A DNA stretch of 64,000 nucleotides, taken from contig JAJEKV010000004.1 in NCBI GenBank assembly GCA_021234155.1, forward strand, positions 15,017,688-15,081,687. Direction: 5' to 3'. Origin of the DNA: Isoetes taiwanensis. Lineage: Eukaryota > Streptophyta > Lycopodiopsida > Isoetales > Isoetaceae. Made by a program: the position numbers and the translations under genes. Under the pieces are notes generated by a model. It saw only the letters and a list, made by a program, of their open reading frames with translations. It ran no database searches and had not been told where the DNA came from. Shown here piece after piece: positions 21,758 through 32,830 of the stretch; within the stretch, counting starts at the first letter, position 1; each line of letters begins with the position of its first letter.

Positions 21758-23341
21758 CTATTTTTCCTTTTGGCTATCTTCAACAATCTCTATGCTGTCA
21801 GGTGTACTTTCATCCAAGTGGATAACCTTCTCTTTTTCAGTATTATTTGTGTCTTTCTTCTTTTCAGTATTACTACTGGCCCCTTTTGCTTCAAGAATGC
21901 TAGCAAGTGCAGGGTCGCTGGTCAACCTTGGGGGCATCCATGGTACACCTTTGGTAATGTTAGACTGATGCAAGTTTCTGCCAGCCAGAGGCTTCTTTGA
22001 ATATGTTTTATAGTTGTTGCCAGCATTAGCTTTCAGGAATGAGATGGGTTTAATACTTTTTTCCAGAATATCCGCCATCCTATTGTTTCCAAATTTCATC
22101 TTGAGGTTTGCATTGGGGTTCTGTGCCATAGTCAGCGTCATATCAATCATGATCTTCCTTACTTCTAAGTAAGAAATATAAGCAATAACTGCAGGTTTCA
22201 GTGTCTTATTGAGCATTTTGGTGAAATTCACCATTCTCATGATGGGGGATGTACCCAGGTCCAGCTCTTCCATATGGTTGAGAACAAACCATATTGCTTG
22301 ATCAAACCAAATAATGCCACAATGGCAAGGAGAATTCTTGTGTTTTGGGCAAAGACATGTGAAGTATGGGCAGTGAGTGCGCCAAACTCTTTTTAAATAA
22401 AAGTCATCTCTATCTTCATTGGGATAAGCCATGTGTCCTTTTTGTCCAATCTGTATTCCTTTGTTTCTGATACAAATCTGGTCAAAGGTTGCCATATCAA
22501 ATGGAACCATTACTTCAGTCATCTTGAATGTTTTCTCCAATTTTGTGGCAGTGATTTTAGCTGTATTGATTTCTTCCTTGGTAATACCAGCAAATGCTAT
22601 CCAGGTATCCAAGTCAATGGGGGCAAGTGCACCAAAATTTTGGCTTCTCCATAAAGCATGAGAATAAGAAGCTCCCAAACATTCAACCACCTGCTCAATA
22701 ATAATTGGAAAGCAAGATGAATTACCAAGTGTGAGATTGGGGATTTCTTCAAAAGTACCAACCATGCTAGATTCCCCATCTATCTGGATATTCCCATCCT
22801 TAATATTGTCATTTTCTGTAGTCTGAAAGTCAAATTCAGATAAGTCTAGATCAGAGAAGAGACAATTTTCGTTAATTTCAGGAGATGCCTTGGGACTGTT
22901 CTTGCAGTTCTTATCTTCTATATCAAAGGTAGGCGGGTCAATTTCATTGACCTTTTCAAGAATAGACAGGCCAATAACAAACTTTCGTGCCATCTCATCT
23001 TCCAAGCAGGTCCTTTTGTAAAGGATAGTGCCTATATCTTTGTAAAGGGAGTCAATAATGTCCTTGCATTTGCTGTACTCATAATTGGCCTTTTTAATCT
23101 GTCCAAACACTTTGAACCATCCGCTGAAGCCTAAGCAGATAACGGGAGAAAGCCTCCTATCTTTCAATTTTTTCTCATTGAAAATAATCACACTGTGTAT
23201 ATCAGCATTCCGGATGCAACCAAGTATATTCTGGACAGCCATATTGGGTGTCATAATGCCATTCTCCTTGTACTTGAATGGGACTAATTCCTTGATCCAT
23301 TGTTCTTCTTCTGATATATCAGTTTTGTTTTTGTTAACCAT
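21758..23341 (-). CDS. Retroelement ORF1 protein with Cys/His cluster
   Basis: A 527-residue protein with an ATG start (MVNKNKTDISEEE) that I do not recognise by sequence. It lies upstream of the RT, where retroelements encode a nucleic-acid-binding protein. Around residues 305-330 a compact cluster CPYFTCLCPKHKNSPCHCG has the spacing of a small zinc-binding module, preceded by FYLKRVWRTH. A region near residues 150-185 is acidic (SDLDLSEFDF). The C-terminus is Lys/Glu-rich and disordered-looking (NTEKKKDTNNTEKEK). I see no GIY-YIG, protease, RNase H or esterase motif. No internal stop interrupts it, and the stop is TAG at 21758-21760. It probably packages or chaperones the element's RNA; this is inferred from position and the Cys/His cluster only. 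Confidence 0.75.
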   Translation of the reverse strand: MVNKNKTDISEEEQWIKELVPFKYKENGIMTPNMAVQNILGCIRNADIHSVIIFNEKKLKDRRLSPVICLGFSGWFKVFGQIKKANYEYSKCKDIIDSLYKDIGTILYKRTCLEDEMARKFVIGLSILEKVNEIDPPTFDIEDKNCKNSPKASPEINENCLFSDLDLSEFDFQTTENDNIKDGNIQIDGESSMVGTFEEIPNLTLGNSSCFPIIIEQVVECLGASYSHALWRSQNFGALAPIDLDTWIAFAGITKEEINTAKITATKLEKTFKMTEVMVPFDMATFDQICIRNKGIQIGQKGHMAYPNEDRDDFYLKRVWRTHCPYFTCLCPKHKNSPCHCGIIWFDQAIWFVLNHMEELDLGTSPIMRMVNFTKMLNKTLKPAVIAYISYLEVRKIMIDMTLTMAQNPNANLKMKFGNNRMADILEKSIKPISFLKANAGNNYKTYSKKPLAGRNLHQSNITKGVPWMPPRLTSDPALASILEAKGASSNTEKKKDTNNTEKEKVIHLDESTPDSIEIVEDSQKEK

Positions 23342-23480
23342 TTCCTATAACAGGTAATGTAATAATTTAGCTGAATCAGATAAATCATATAAATCAGATA
23401 GATCAGATAAATCACCTGAGAATTAAGAACATGAACTATGGTTTCTAGTAAAACTAGAAAACTGAGTATGGACAAAAAAA

Positions 23481-25210
23481 CCTTTAAAGTCAAAGACCTT
23501 TTACTCTTAATACATTAAGTACTTTAGAGTACAATTTGCAGCCCTATCAGGTAACAGGTGACTCCCTTCAAGGCCATAGTCATGTTTTCTTTATCTTTTC
23601 ATTGCAACTTTCAATAACATCATTTAAGAATACAATTTGTCATTAGTCAAATTCCATTCTCTTCAAAATTTTAACTCAATATGGGTTTACAAATAAACCT
23701 AATGTAAATACAAATGTTATTCTCTTGGAAAGATCTTACTTCATCAAATAAGTTCAGTAACAACTTGAAGAATTTCGAGAATACTTGTAGCTTGAACATC
23801 CATAAAGAACATCAAAGCAAAAGAGCAAGAAACTCGGTTACCTGCAGTGAAACCAAAGGGTATTTAGCCTAAGAAGGGTAAAAGCCTAAGTCACTAGCGG
23901 GTAAGCTATAAGTTTCTTGGGTTATCCCTTCACAATTGCTTGATGTAAAGTAAAATACTATGGTACGCCATGGCCGATTATTACTGGGGAATCATGGCTT
24001 ATTTAATGTTAAACATGTTTTTGATTAGTCCCCCTAGATTATGTCTTGTCTCAATCTGCTTTACCTTGCCTGCTATCAGATTTTATTATGTAGAAACTCA
24101 TTGAACCTGTCTTAATACATTAATAAGTCACACATAATGTTAGCAAAGCCTTCCGCCATAATTAATGTACAATGTGCTTAGATCATGGTATGTCATACCT
24201 TGATCTATAAGTTTCCATTGTCATTATGCAGTGCATTTAAGCTATTATTCCATTCCTTTCTAAGATCTACCATCCTTTCTTTATTGTCTCTAATAATTAC
24301 GATCATAACGACCTTTATAGAATTTATAGCGTATGCAATTATGCTAATGCAAGCTATTTAGGAGCTCTAAATTTAACTTAAAATTTATTCAATGAATGGG
24401 CCGAAAATTAATAGATCCAAGAACACGGTGGTCTTGAAGATCGGGCTTTGAATAGCTTGTGTGTTGGTTCTCCTCCATGGCTGTTTCTTTGTCCTTGAGT
24501 CCGCACTCTTTCATTAATGTCATAATCAGCTTTAGGGTGCTATCATCATTTTTTGACCTCTATATTCATCATCCATGCTTATCTTTGGCTTTTACCTTAG
24601 CATCCTCCATCTCCTTATCTCCTCTCTTGAGGTGCAATCTGCCATCACGGTGTTTTTGCAACCTGTGGAAATCAAATATTTTCTTCTTCTTAGAAGCCCC
24701 TTCATCTCAGCTTCAATCCTTCTTCTTGTGGCCATATTCAAGTCCCCTTCTTCCTTCCCATGCATCTAAGCGGCCTGTCTCGATGGCCGGGGCCGGGGAC
24801 GAGCATGCAAATGTAAGATCAAGCTCTGGGGCGAACATCTTGTATGCTTTTAAATATGCATTTGTCCCATACTTAACACTGGCTACGGGCGGGCTTGTGC
24901 CTATGTTTTTTCACTCCAGGTCCTTCATGTTAGAATCAGTAATCGCTTGGTAAGCCTTTTCTTGTTGGATGGGTTTTAGTCAATTCTTTGTCTATGGGCC
25001 CGGAACCCTAATCCATCGAAACCCTAAGATGTATTATTTTAATTTTGTTTCTTACGGCGTATGCACGACCATTTTGTATTGGTCTTTTTTTTCAAGTTCC
25101 CATATAGTTAAGTTCCTATCTAAATAGACATTAAGTGAAGGCTAATGCAACTTATTACGTCCATTCACCATCATTCTTGTAAGCATAATATAACCGATTG
25201 CAATTTCTAA
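23481..25210 (-). repeat. Terminal direct repeat A (5' copy)
   Basis: About 1.73 kb, matching 17610-19333. The differences are concentrated where one copy has CAG or CTG; for example TTCTGTCCATT versus TTACGTCCATT and ACTGGCC versus GCGGCC. On its inner side it is preceded by AAAAAAA, as at the outer end of the other copy. Outward it is followed by an A-rich tract (about 25208-25232). As the upstream copy it would carry any promoter; I could not identify one. Confidence 0.9.
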
Positions 25211-25738
25211 AAAAAAAATAAAAAAAAAAAATAAATCCAGGGATGATCAATCCCTCGCCCGGGCCGGGCTCACACGTATATCGTTTGCGACACGAATATA
25301 CGTTCACATACCAATCACCTGATATGCACGTTGCTTATCCGCTCCAGCCCTCCGGCAACGACGAAGGGGCGGGTTCATTCAAGCAGTTAAGCCGTATCTT
25401 ATTACCATTTCACTTTGATAATATCAAAACAATAAGAACATAATAAAAGAAAACACTTAAACAACCATTATTTATAAACAAAGAACCCTATATGAAATAA
25501 CTCAGTATATGTGTGGAGCAATATGACATAAGAACATAATTAAATCACAAAATTAGCTATTGAGACTCTTGCGGGTGCTATGTTTGAGCTCCAAACTTCT
25601 CATGAAAGTGCATGAAGATTAGATGATCCTAGAAACATGTGCTTTTACATGGCCAATTAGAAGAGTAAAATCAGTAGATTAATTTTCCTTGGCACAATGT
25701 TCAAGTGGGAGAATTCAAATACAATAATATCCAACAAA
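25211..25738. other. Spacer beyond the retroelement
   Basis: It starts with an A-rich tract interrupted by T. A 66-codon plus frame (25243-25443) has no recognisable family. Nothing else is supported. Confidence 0.4.
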
Positions 25739-25744
25739 TATGGA

Positions 25745-26160
25745 ATTCCACATATATATATACAAGTGGTTGTACTATGAGGAAGTGTACAAATTTTGAG
25801 CCATCCAGTGAAGATTCTATAAAGATTCTCTTAGATTCTTCAAGGCTCAAAAAAATTTCCCTAGATTCTTGAAGATTTCACGAAGATTCCCTTAGATTCC
25901 TCTACATTCTCTTGAGATTCTCATAGATTCTTTAATATTCTCTTGAGTTTCCCCTAGATTCTTGAAGACTAACCCAAATTTCCTCTAGATTCTCCAAGAT
26001 TCTATGTAGATTCTCATCCAATGTGAAAGATTCCCCAAGATTCTATAGATTCTTCTAGATTCTTAATATTCTACAAAGATTCCTCTAGATTCTCTAAGAT
26101 TATATATAGATTTTATGTAGATTCCCCTAGATTCCTTTTCTAAACATATGTAATTCTAGT
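25745..26160 (+). repeat. AGATTC-rich degenerate array, copy 1, with TA-rich left end
   Basis: It begins with TATATATATACAAG and TTGTACTATGAGGAAGTGTA, then AATTTTGAG, followed by many variants of AGATTCYYYTAGATTCT with irregular 10-25 bp spacing. The same left-end sequence followed by the same array type occurs at 62.9 kb, so the join is a real element boundary. Not a classical fixed-period satellite. Confidence 0.7.
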
Positions 26161-28380
26161 CTCATATTTTTCTTTTTTTTTTTTTTTTTTTCGTGTTCTC
26201 CGCCAATCTATTCTCCCATTTATTTGCCACGTTTCTTTTCTTGCACGATCTCTTCCCGCAAACCGGGCCCTATCATTGGCGATGGCGGTATGCTTGACAT
26301 CTGTTAGGTTGTAGAAAGCCAGAAGCTCCTACGGTTCCTCCATTACTCGACGCCATAGCCGGGCCGCCACCTTCCCAAGGTTTTTGCAATAGCTTGAATC
26401 GCCGCTTCTTCTGTATTTATAAAACAATTGTTCCAAGGCCGATTTGGCAAGGAAACAACCCACTATAGGAAGATAATTTTGGAGTGATAAATGCGGTGAT
26501 GATTTGGGCTTCTAGTTTCCCGGCGGGGCGAAGCAACCGCCTAGGAAAGCTTACAAAATCCCGAAAGTAACGGCACTAATAGGCTGAAACTGTCAAATTC
26601 TATGGAAGATAGAACTTCGAGTTTGCATTACCTATGGAGATAGAACTCGAGTTTGCAGTTGCACACAAAAGCCGGCCCGACCAATTAAGTCTAATAATGG
26701 GATAAAATGACTTAGAACCGTGGTTTTAACTGCTAAAGGCTTAGGAAGCTCTATGTCCTCTTCTTAAAGGTGCGTGGAGTAAAGAGGAGATCTTCTCGCC
26801 CCTTCTAGATCCGTCGGCCTTCTCCAAACAAAACAGAGCAACCCAAGTTATTTGAAAGCTCTTCTCTAAGCATATCCAGCCTCAAGTCTTCTTAGGTATA
26901 TTGTAATTCTTCCGTCCCCATCCAGGGACAACTTTTTTGTTGGTTGATCCAGTTATTTCTTCACATTTTGTTGTGTTGTGTTTTGTTAATGAATCATTGT
27001 TTAACTTGCAAAGCTGCTTGCTTGCGAAGTTGCTTTGTTTCTGTTCCTCTTTATATGGTGGGGCAGTGTTAAAAAGTCCGAGTGGTTGGAGGCCTTACGA
27101 GATGATCTTGATTTTCTATTTTACTGTGGTTGATGTTAACATATATTTTTGCATTTTCAAGGCCTACAATTGGTGGAAACGCCAAAAAGGATACCGAAGT
27201 TGTGAGCAAAAGCATTACACAAGGTTTATAAATATGCTATGAAAGGCTAGATTCGGCAGAAGTTGAAGAGATAATCATCGGGAAAGTTTCAAGAGGCACA
27301 ACAGTAATTAGGACTTTATCGTGAAACAAAATATTGAAGGTGCTCGGCGACTTCTAGGCGAGATGTTAGAAGTGGCCATGTTCTTTCGAGCATTACATAT
27401 CAAAAGCTTTCATCTCGCACTTTGTGAAGCAAATGAGATTGAGAAAGCCCAACATCTCCTTGAAGCTCAAAGCCCTTTATCTCTTGCCCAACATTTGGAA
27501 GGCTCTGCTGAATCAAATGTTGCGAGTGTTGCACCAAACGAGGAGTGCTTCGAGTTCTTTAATTGACTTCTAAGGATATAGAAAGGGGAATGTGTAAACA
27601 TTGCTTCTTTCATCTCGACATGATCTTCATTCAGGGGATGCATTTGGGAAATGCAACTTTGTGGAGGAAAGTCACTCCCCGATATGAACAAGGAAGTGAA
27701 GGAAGCGTGACTTTTAGGATGAAGAGCAAGGCAGTGGGAAGGGAAACCCTAGCACACCATCGAAGCAAATCCCATTGGACCATTTGAAAAGTTCAAAATT
27801 TGGAAGTTGTTGCTGAATCTTCACCATGAAGTGGATCTTTGCCAAAACGCCCGAGTTGAGATCTCGGTGTGAATGTTTTTCACACTTTGTTTATAAACCT
27901 TTTTTAGAAACATATATGTTGTGAGTGGTAATTATGGTAGCCTTGACTTTCCTCGTCAACCTGGCCGTAGATTTATCCTCTAGAATAGCTAACCTTCGAG
28001 GTTGTGCAGTTGGTTTTATGGTTTATTTTGTGGATTGCGTGGTGTTGGTTATATTTTCAAATGTGTTCCTCTCTATCCCAGCCCACGATCTGGATATTTT
28101 TCCCCAAAACAAGGCAACATGTATTGAAATACGCCTAGGTTGAGAAGGGACACTTTACGTTATTGTTTTATATTGGACTTAAATATTTAGAGTGGCATCT
28201 AATTAAGACATCAAATTATACAAAGCATCTTTGAATAGAGGTGCAAGAAACATGAAACTACATCTCGCTATATAGATATGCAGGAAACTATATCTGCTAT
28301 ATAGATATGCGAGGAAACTATATCTAGTAATGTAGATATTTAATAAAACTATCATTTTGCATTGTGTTTTGCACAAACCT
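26161..28380. other. Spacer with unassigned frames
   Basis: A poly(T) run of about 21 lies near 26171-26192. Frames at 26937-27242 and 27321-27566 are uninterrupted but unrecognised. At about 28255-28340 a ~30-bp unit (AAACTATATCT-CTATATAGATATGC) is repeated about three times. Confidence 0.4.
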
Positions 28381-28871
28381 CATGCATGCAATGTGATCAA
28401 ATTTGATGTTACGTAGACACTGCTTACATTGAAGAAGCTCTGAAGAAACATGGCAAAATCCACCTTGATGCTTACAATGAAATAACTCGAACAACATCCT
28501 TAGGATAGACCTCTAATTTATGTGTATATTTCTTGGTTGATATAAGTTAATCTGTGAAAAATTACAAAGATGGGGAATATGTGGAAGTATAGAAGTTCAT
28601 ACTCAAGACCCAATGTTCAATACCACGTTCTAACGATGATATGAAAACAACTATTAGAAATTTTGTCACACACGGATCTCGCGCAATGCTAATTCAAAAA
28701 TAACATCTTTCCTGATTTAAATTGCACAAATAGTCCTAACAAATTTTGACAATGTTATGGAGCAATATCATGAGAAGCGTCTAGAGTGTATTTATGTGCA
28801 GTTAGTCATTCAAAAAACAACGGATGCTGCCTAGAAAAACATCATTTCATACTCAAAATGTACATGAATTT

Positions 28872-29008
28872 TCACTACTGTTTTAGCTATTCGCAACTTA
28901 GTAGATACAATTTCGGAAGATGCACCTCAATTTCTAGCTATTCGCAACTTGGTAGAGACAATTTCGGAAGATGCACCTCAATTTCTAGCTTGTGAGATGA
29001 TTAATTAA
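28872..29008 (+). CDS. Short frame with an exact in-frame 17-residue duplication
   Basis: The frame reads TTVLAIRNLVDTISEDAPQF and then repeats the unit LAIRNLVETISEDAPQF before ending ACEMIN and a TAA at 29006. The DNA unit is 51 bp (28884-28934 and 28935-28985) with two base differences, so the reading frame is kept. The protein family is unknown. It lies just upstream of the HECT exon in the same strand and could be another exon of that gene, but nothing proves it. Confidence 0.35.
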
Positions 29009-29276
29009 CCAGGACGTAAACAGAGGCTTTCACCATTGATGTTGAGAAGTGGTCTTAGAAACACACTTTTGCGTTACGGGAAAGCAGCAATAAGTTGCAG
29101 AACACAAATAGGGGAGGACGAAACAATGCCTAGAGACCAAAAGTTTTATCTCCCTGCAGCTTTAAAAGAGCAGGCATTTGAAGGGTTCCTCGAGTGCCCA
29201 TTATGTTAAGAATAAGTGATCGTATAGATCAATGTAGACATACGGACATCTCACTTATTTTCATTTTTGTGGTCAG

Positions 29277-29705
29277 GTGATTGCATTGGCCTTGATGGAC
29301 GGAGTGCAGTTAGACATATTATTTGTTGTTTCATTCTTCAAACAGCTAGCAGATGTTCCCATAACTTGGGAAGATGCTAAAGATGTAGATCCATGTCTGC
29401 ATGAAAGTTGTAAAGAAATCTTGAACATGGATGCTGAACTGCTGGATTCATCTGCTTATGATATTGTGTTGATGCAGAATTATTGGTCCATAATTACGTT
29501 GCATCCAGAACTAGTAGATGGAAGTTCAGGGACACTGGCCATAGAGTCTTATGTTGTAGATATTCCAGAGGGAAACACAAAGGAAGATACATGTTTTTTT
29601 GTGGAAATGTTGATCAAGTGCAACCTCGAGTTCTTGCGGATATTTGAAAAAGCTTGCTTCCAATCAACTTCAGATAATGCAAACCATTTTGTACAGAGAT
29701 AGACA
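29277..29705 (+). pseudogene. HECT E3 ubiquitin ligase exon, UPL5-like (N-lobe fragment)
   Basis: After a clear acceptor (TTTTTGTGGTCAG) the exon reads VIALALMDGVQLDI, then SFFKQLADVPITWEDAKDVD and PCLHESCKEILNMDAELLD. This matches the start of the HECT N-lobe in plant UPL5-type ligases, where an exon begins in GR-VIALALM and continues with a CKQILEMD-like segment. Homology weakens after about residue 75 (SSAYDIVLMQ), and the frame ends at about 29703 without the C-lobe or its catalytic cysteine. No upstream MDPLSL-type ubiquitin-like or earlier HECT exons were confirmed. HECT ligases transfer ubiquitin from E2 to substrate through that Cys, so this fragment cannot be active. Confidence 0.78.
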
Positions 29706-30655
29706 AATAATAGATTTTTTGCGAACGGAATGATTTTGTTACCTAACTAAAGTTAGTGTTGCTGTGTAGCTATCTTCTATCTATACCGCTACTTTCTTTG
29801 TGTATATTGACATATGCTCATATATCTTTTCAACTTTGGCAGTATAACTAAGCAATGCATGAGAATGCATATAACATGGTCTAGACATATTATGGGACTT
29901 TGAAAGTTCGTGGTTAGTCGCGCCCACCTCATATAGACCATTGATTTTGAAATCTCAACTCCCTCTCGGATTACGTAGTCACTTCTTACACGTTAGCCTT
30001 CTCAAGTGACATGAATGGACTTGGCGTTCTATGGTCAAGTTCTCCAAGATATAATATATCTATTACTTTGGCGATTCGCGTTGTTATCGTAAGGATGACA
30101 TGACCATTATGTCTAGTGTATTCTTAGTTCTCTCGAGCTCCACGGTCATCTAATGGTATCAAAATAAAAGGAAAACTTCGTCACCTTGCTACATCTAATG
30201 ATAAGCGAAATAAAAGGAAAAGTCGTCACCTTGCTAGTTATAAAAATATATATGCACATATCCAAGCTCCAACTTTGGCGGCAACTGTTTGCATTGTGAT
30301 TATGGCTTGCCCATTCTCCATATGGTGTGAACAAATGAATGTCGGTTAAGAAATTACATTTAAAAAGCAAATTGTTTGGTTTGATAATGGGTCAAGCCTA
30401 GTGCAATCTTATTTAAAAAGCAAATTGTTTACACTCTGGTTTGGTAATGGGTCAAGCCTAGTGCAATCGACAAACACTTTTATGCTGTTACCCTAACAGA
30501 AAATGTAAAAGATTGGTTTTTTCAACTACGTCTTTTTTTGCTGCAGTTTGAATTGAGAAACTTCACCCTAAAATGTTCTCCATAGTAGTGAGTTTAGAAT
30601 TGATACCAAGTTGGTAAAGAGAAATGTTCGCAGCGGCCTTGGCCGCCGCGATAAA
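29706..30655. other. Spacer with a ~58-bp tandem duplication
   Basis: No gene recognised. At about 30360-30470 the segment AAAAAGCAAATTGTTT...GGTTTG-TAATGGGTCAAGCC is present twice in tandem with a short insertion. A shorter near-repeat (AAAATAAAAGGAAAA-CGTCACCTTGCTA) lies at about 30163-30237. Confidence 0.45.
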
Positions 30656-30659
30656 TTTC

Positions 30660-31526
30660 TTGTAGATTTTATGTATATTCCCCTATATATTCCATTAGAT
30701 CTAAGTACATTCCCCTAGATTCTCCAAGATTTCATTAAAGATCATGTAGATTCTCAAAGGCTCTACAAAGATGCGCTTAGATTCTGCTAGATTTCCTAAG
30801 GTTCTCTTAAGATTCCCATAGATTCCCTAATTCTGTTGAGATTCCTCTATATTCTCCAAGTTTCTATGTAGATTCTCCCACATCCCCTTAGATTCTATGA
30901 AGATTCCCCTAGATTCTTCAAGATTTTATCAAGATTCCCCTAGATTCTCAAAGGTTTTATAAAGATTCGCTTAGATTCTTAAAGATTCTATTGAGATTCC
31001 TTTACATTCTTTGACATCCTATGAAGATTCCCCTAGATTCTCTTAAATTCCCATAGATTCCATGAAATTCCAAGATTCCAAGAAGATTCTTAGTATTCGA
31101 TCATATTCACTTCAACTGCGACGGAACGATATCAAACCACTACTCATTGGAAAGCTCTTGACGAGAGGAATCCAATGGCATGGGCCTCACCTTCATCCGG
31201 CCCCTTTGCTGCAAGTTACCGGCCTTTGAAGACAATCACAAAAAAGAAGCTTCCTCGAAATTCCTTCCATAAATGTTGGTGCCACCTCATTACTTTTTTA
31301 TTAAATGAGGATGCCACCTCAACTCCTTTAATAAAATAAATTGCAACTTAATAAAAAACTTAATGGCCAGGATTTCTCCTCTCCCTTTTGATCCAAGGGC
31401 CAAGATTGGCCACACCAAAACGCACCTTTAGGGACCTTCCTTGCATAAAAATCAAGGGCCATGATTTTGCCTTCCCCTTGATCCGACCGGTCTAGAGGCA
31501 TGGTGCATGCCCCATGCATGACCCCA
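30660..31526 (+). repeat. AGATTC-rich element, tandem copy 1
   Basis: An AGATTC array (about 30660-31090) is followed by a non-array tail with GATCATATTC, CATTGGAAAGCTCTTGA, ATGTTGGTGCCACCTCATTA and GGTGCATGCCCCATGCATGA. The block from about 30702 to 31526 is repeated immediately to the right, offset by about 826 bp. Confidence 0.8.
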
Positions 31527-32369
31527 TGTACATTCCCCTAGATTCTCCAAGATTTCATTAAAGATCATGTAGATTCTCAAAGGCTCTACAAAGATGCGGC
31601 TTAGATTACGCTAGATTTCCTAAGGTTCTCTTAAGATTCCCATAGATTCCCCTAATTCAATTTGAGATTCCTCTAGATTCTCCAAGTTTCTATGTAGATT
31701 CTCTCACATCCCCTTAGATTCTATGAAGATTCCCCTAGATTCTTCAAGATTTTATCAAGATTCCCCTAGATTCTCAAAGGTTTTATAAAGATTAAACTTA
31801 GATTCTTAAAGATTCTATTGAGATTCCTTTACATTCTTTAAGATCCTATGAAGATTCCCCTAGATTCTCTTAAATTCCCATAGATTCCATAAAATTCCAA
31901 GATTCCAAGAAGATTCTTAGTATTCGATCATATTCGCTTCAACTGCAGCGGAACGATATCAAACCACTACTCATTGGAAAGCTCTCGGCGAGAGAGGAAT
32001 CCAATGGCATGGGTCCCACCTTCATCCGGACCCCTTTCTTTGCAAGTTCTTAGGCCTTTGAAGACAATTACAAAAAGAAGCTTCCTTGAAAGTCCTTCCA
32101 TAAATGTTGGTGCCACCTCATTACTTTTTTATTAAATGAGGATGCCACCTCAACTCCTTTAATAAAATAAATTGCAACTTAATAAAAAACTTAATGGCCA
32201 GGATTTCTCCTACCCCTTTTGATCCAAGGGCTGAGATTGGCCACACCAAAAAGCACCTTTAGGGACCTTTCTTGCACCTTCCTATAAAAAATCAAGGGCC
32301 ATGATTTTGCCTTCCCCCCTTCATCCGACGGTCTAGAGGCATGGTGCATGCCCCATGCATGACCCTATG
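31527..32369 (+). repeat. AGATTC-rich element, tandem copy 2
   Basis: Second copy of the ~826-bp block, from ATTCCCCTAGATTCTCCAAG through the same tail to CCCCATGCATGACCC. The copies differ by scattered single-base changes and short indels. Confidence 0.8.
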
Positions 32370-32509
32370 TAGATCCTAAGGTCGTAGTTTGTGCCACCTC
32401 ATTGGCCCCAAACAGAATGACCTAGATTGATTTGAATATGTAAACAATCCATGGGTACATCGTTTCCCATGGACACATAGAAATAATTTTATATATATCT
32501 ACTTCTACT

Positions 32510-32830
32510 ATCCGTTATATATATACAATTATTTGAATCTAGACGCCGAGGTGTCGCCGTCTGGACGGTTTAGATTGTGAGATCCAACGGTCCTGACGAA
32601 GCCACCTCAATCCACCCAAGCACCCCCTTATATATAAGACATTGAGGTGTCGCCGTCTCCACCGTCCATGTTTGAGATCGATGGTTTGGATCAAAAGCCC
32701 TTTCCTTTGGGGCTTTTAATCTAGACCGTTGAAAATGCTGGATTAATGGTCAAGATTTAGCCCCGAATATTAAATGCAATAAATGCTGAGGTGGCAAGAA
32801 AAATTAATGACCGTCAAGCAGGCCCTTATT
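32510..32830 (-). repeat. Dispersed TA-end repeat family (copy a)
   Basis: It is a near-exact reverse complement of 50560-50850. Landmarks in this orientation are a short TA tract, TTATTTGAATCTAGACGC, GATCCAACGGTC, AAGCCCTTTCCTTTGGGGC and TGCTGAGGTGGCAAG. Related copies occur at 37.4, 50.6, 59.2, 60.1, 60.9, 61.8 and 62.6 kb. No coding capacity; it looks like a non-autonomous element with one end on a TA microsatellite. Confidence 0.75.

Larger units (their letters stand above)
17610..25210 (-). mobile_element. Two-ORF Penelope-like retroelement with 1.7-kb terminal direct repeats
   Basis: In coding (minus) order: direct repeat A (25210-23481), ORF1 (23341-21758), a ~213-bp spacer, the RT ORF (21544 or 21502 to 19475), a stem-loop-rich trailer, and direct repeat B (19333-17610). 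The total is about 7.6 kb. The RT has Penelope-type motif order and a Penelope-like C-terminal thumb pattern, but the ORF ends without a GIY-YIG nuclease, and I see none in ORF1. The repeats do not begin TG and end CA, and no integrase, protease or RNase H is visible, so this is not an LTR retrotransposon. Long direct repeats would fit the pseudo-LTRs of Penelope-like elements. Both ORFs are open over more than 3.6 kb, unlike the surrounding genes. The outer edges sit on A-rich tracts, so any target duplication is hidden. Confidence 0.75.

Noticed and set aside
17610-25210. LTR retrotransposon (Gypsy/Copia) because of long direct terminal repeats
   Set aside because: No TG..CA ends, primer-binding site, protease, RNase H or integrase, and the RT motif order is Penelope-like.
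28255-28340. CRISPR-like short repeats
   Set aside because: Three degenerate adjacent units without spacers of constant size, in a plant nuclear context; an ordinary short tandem repeat.
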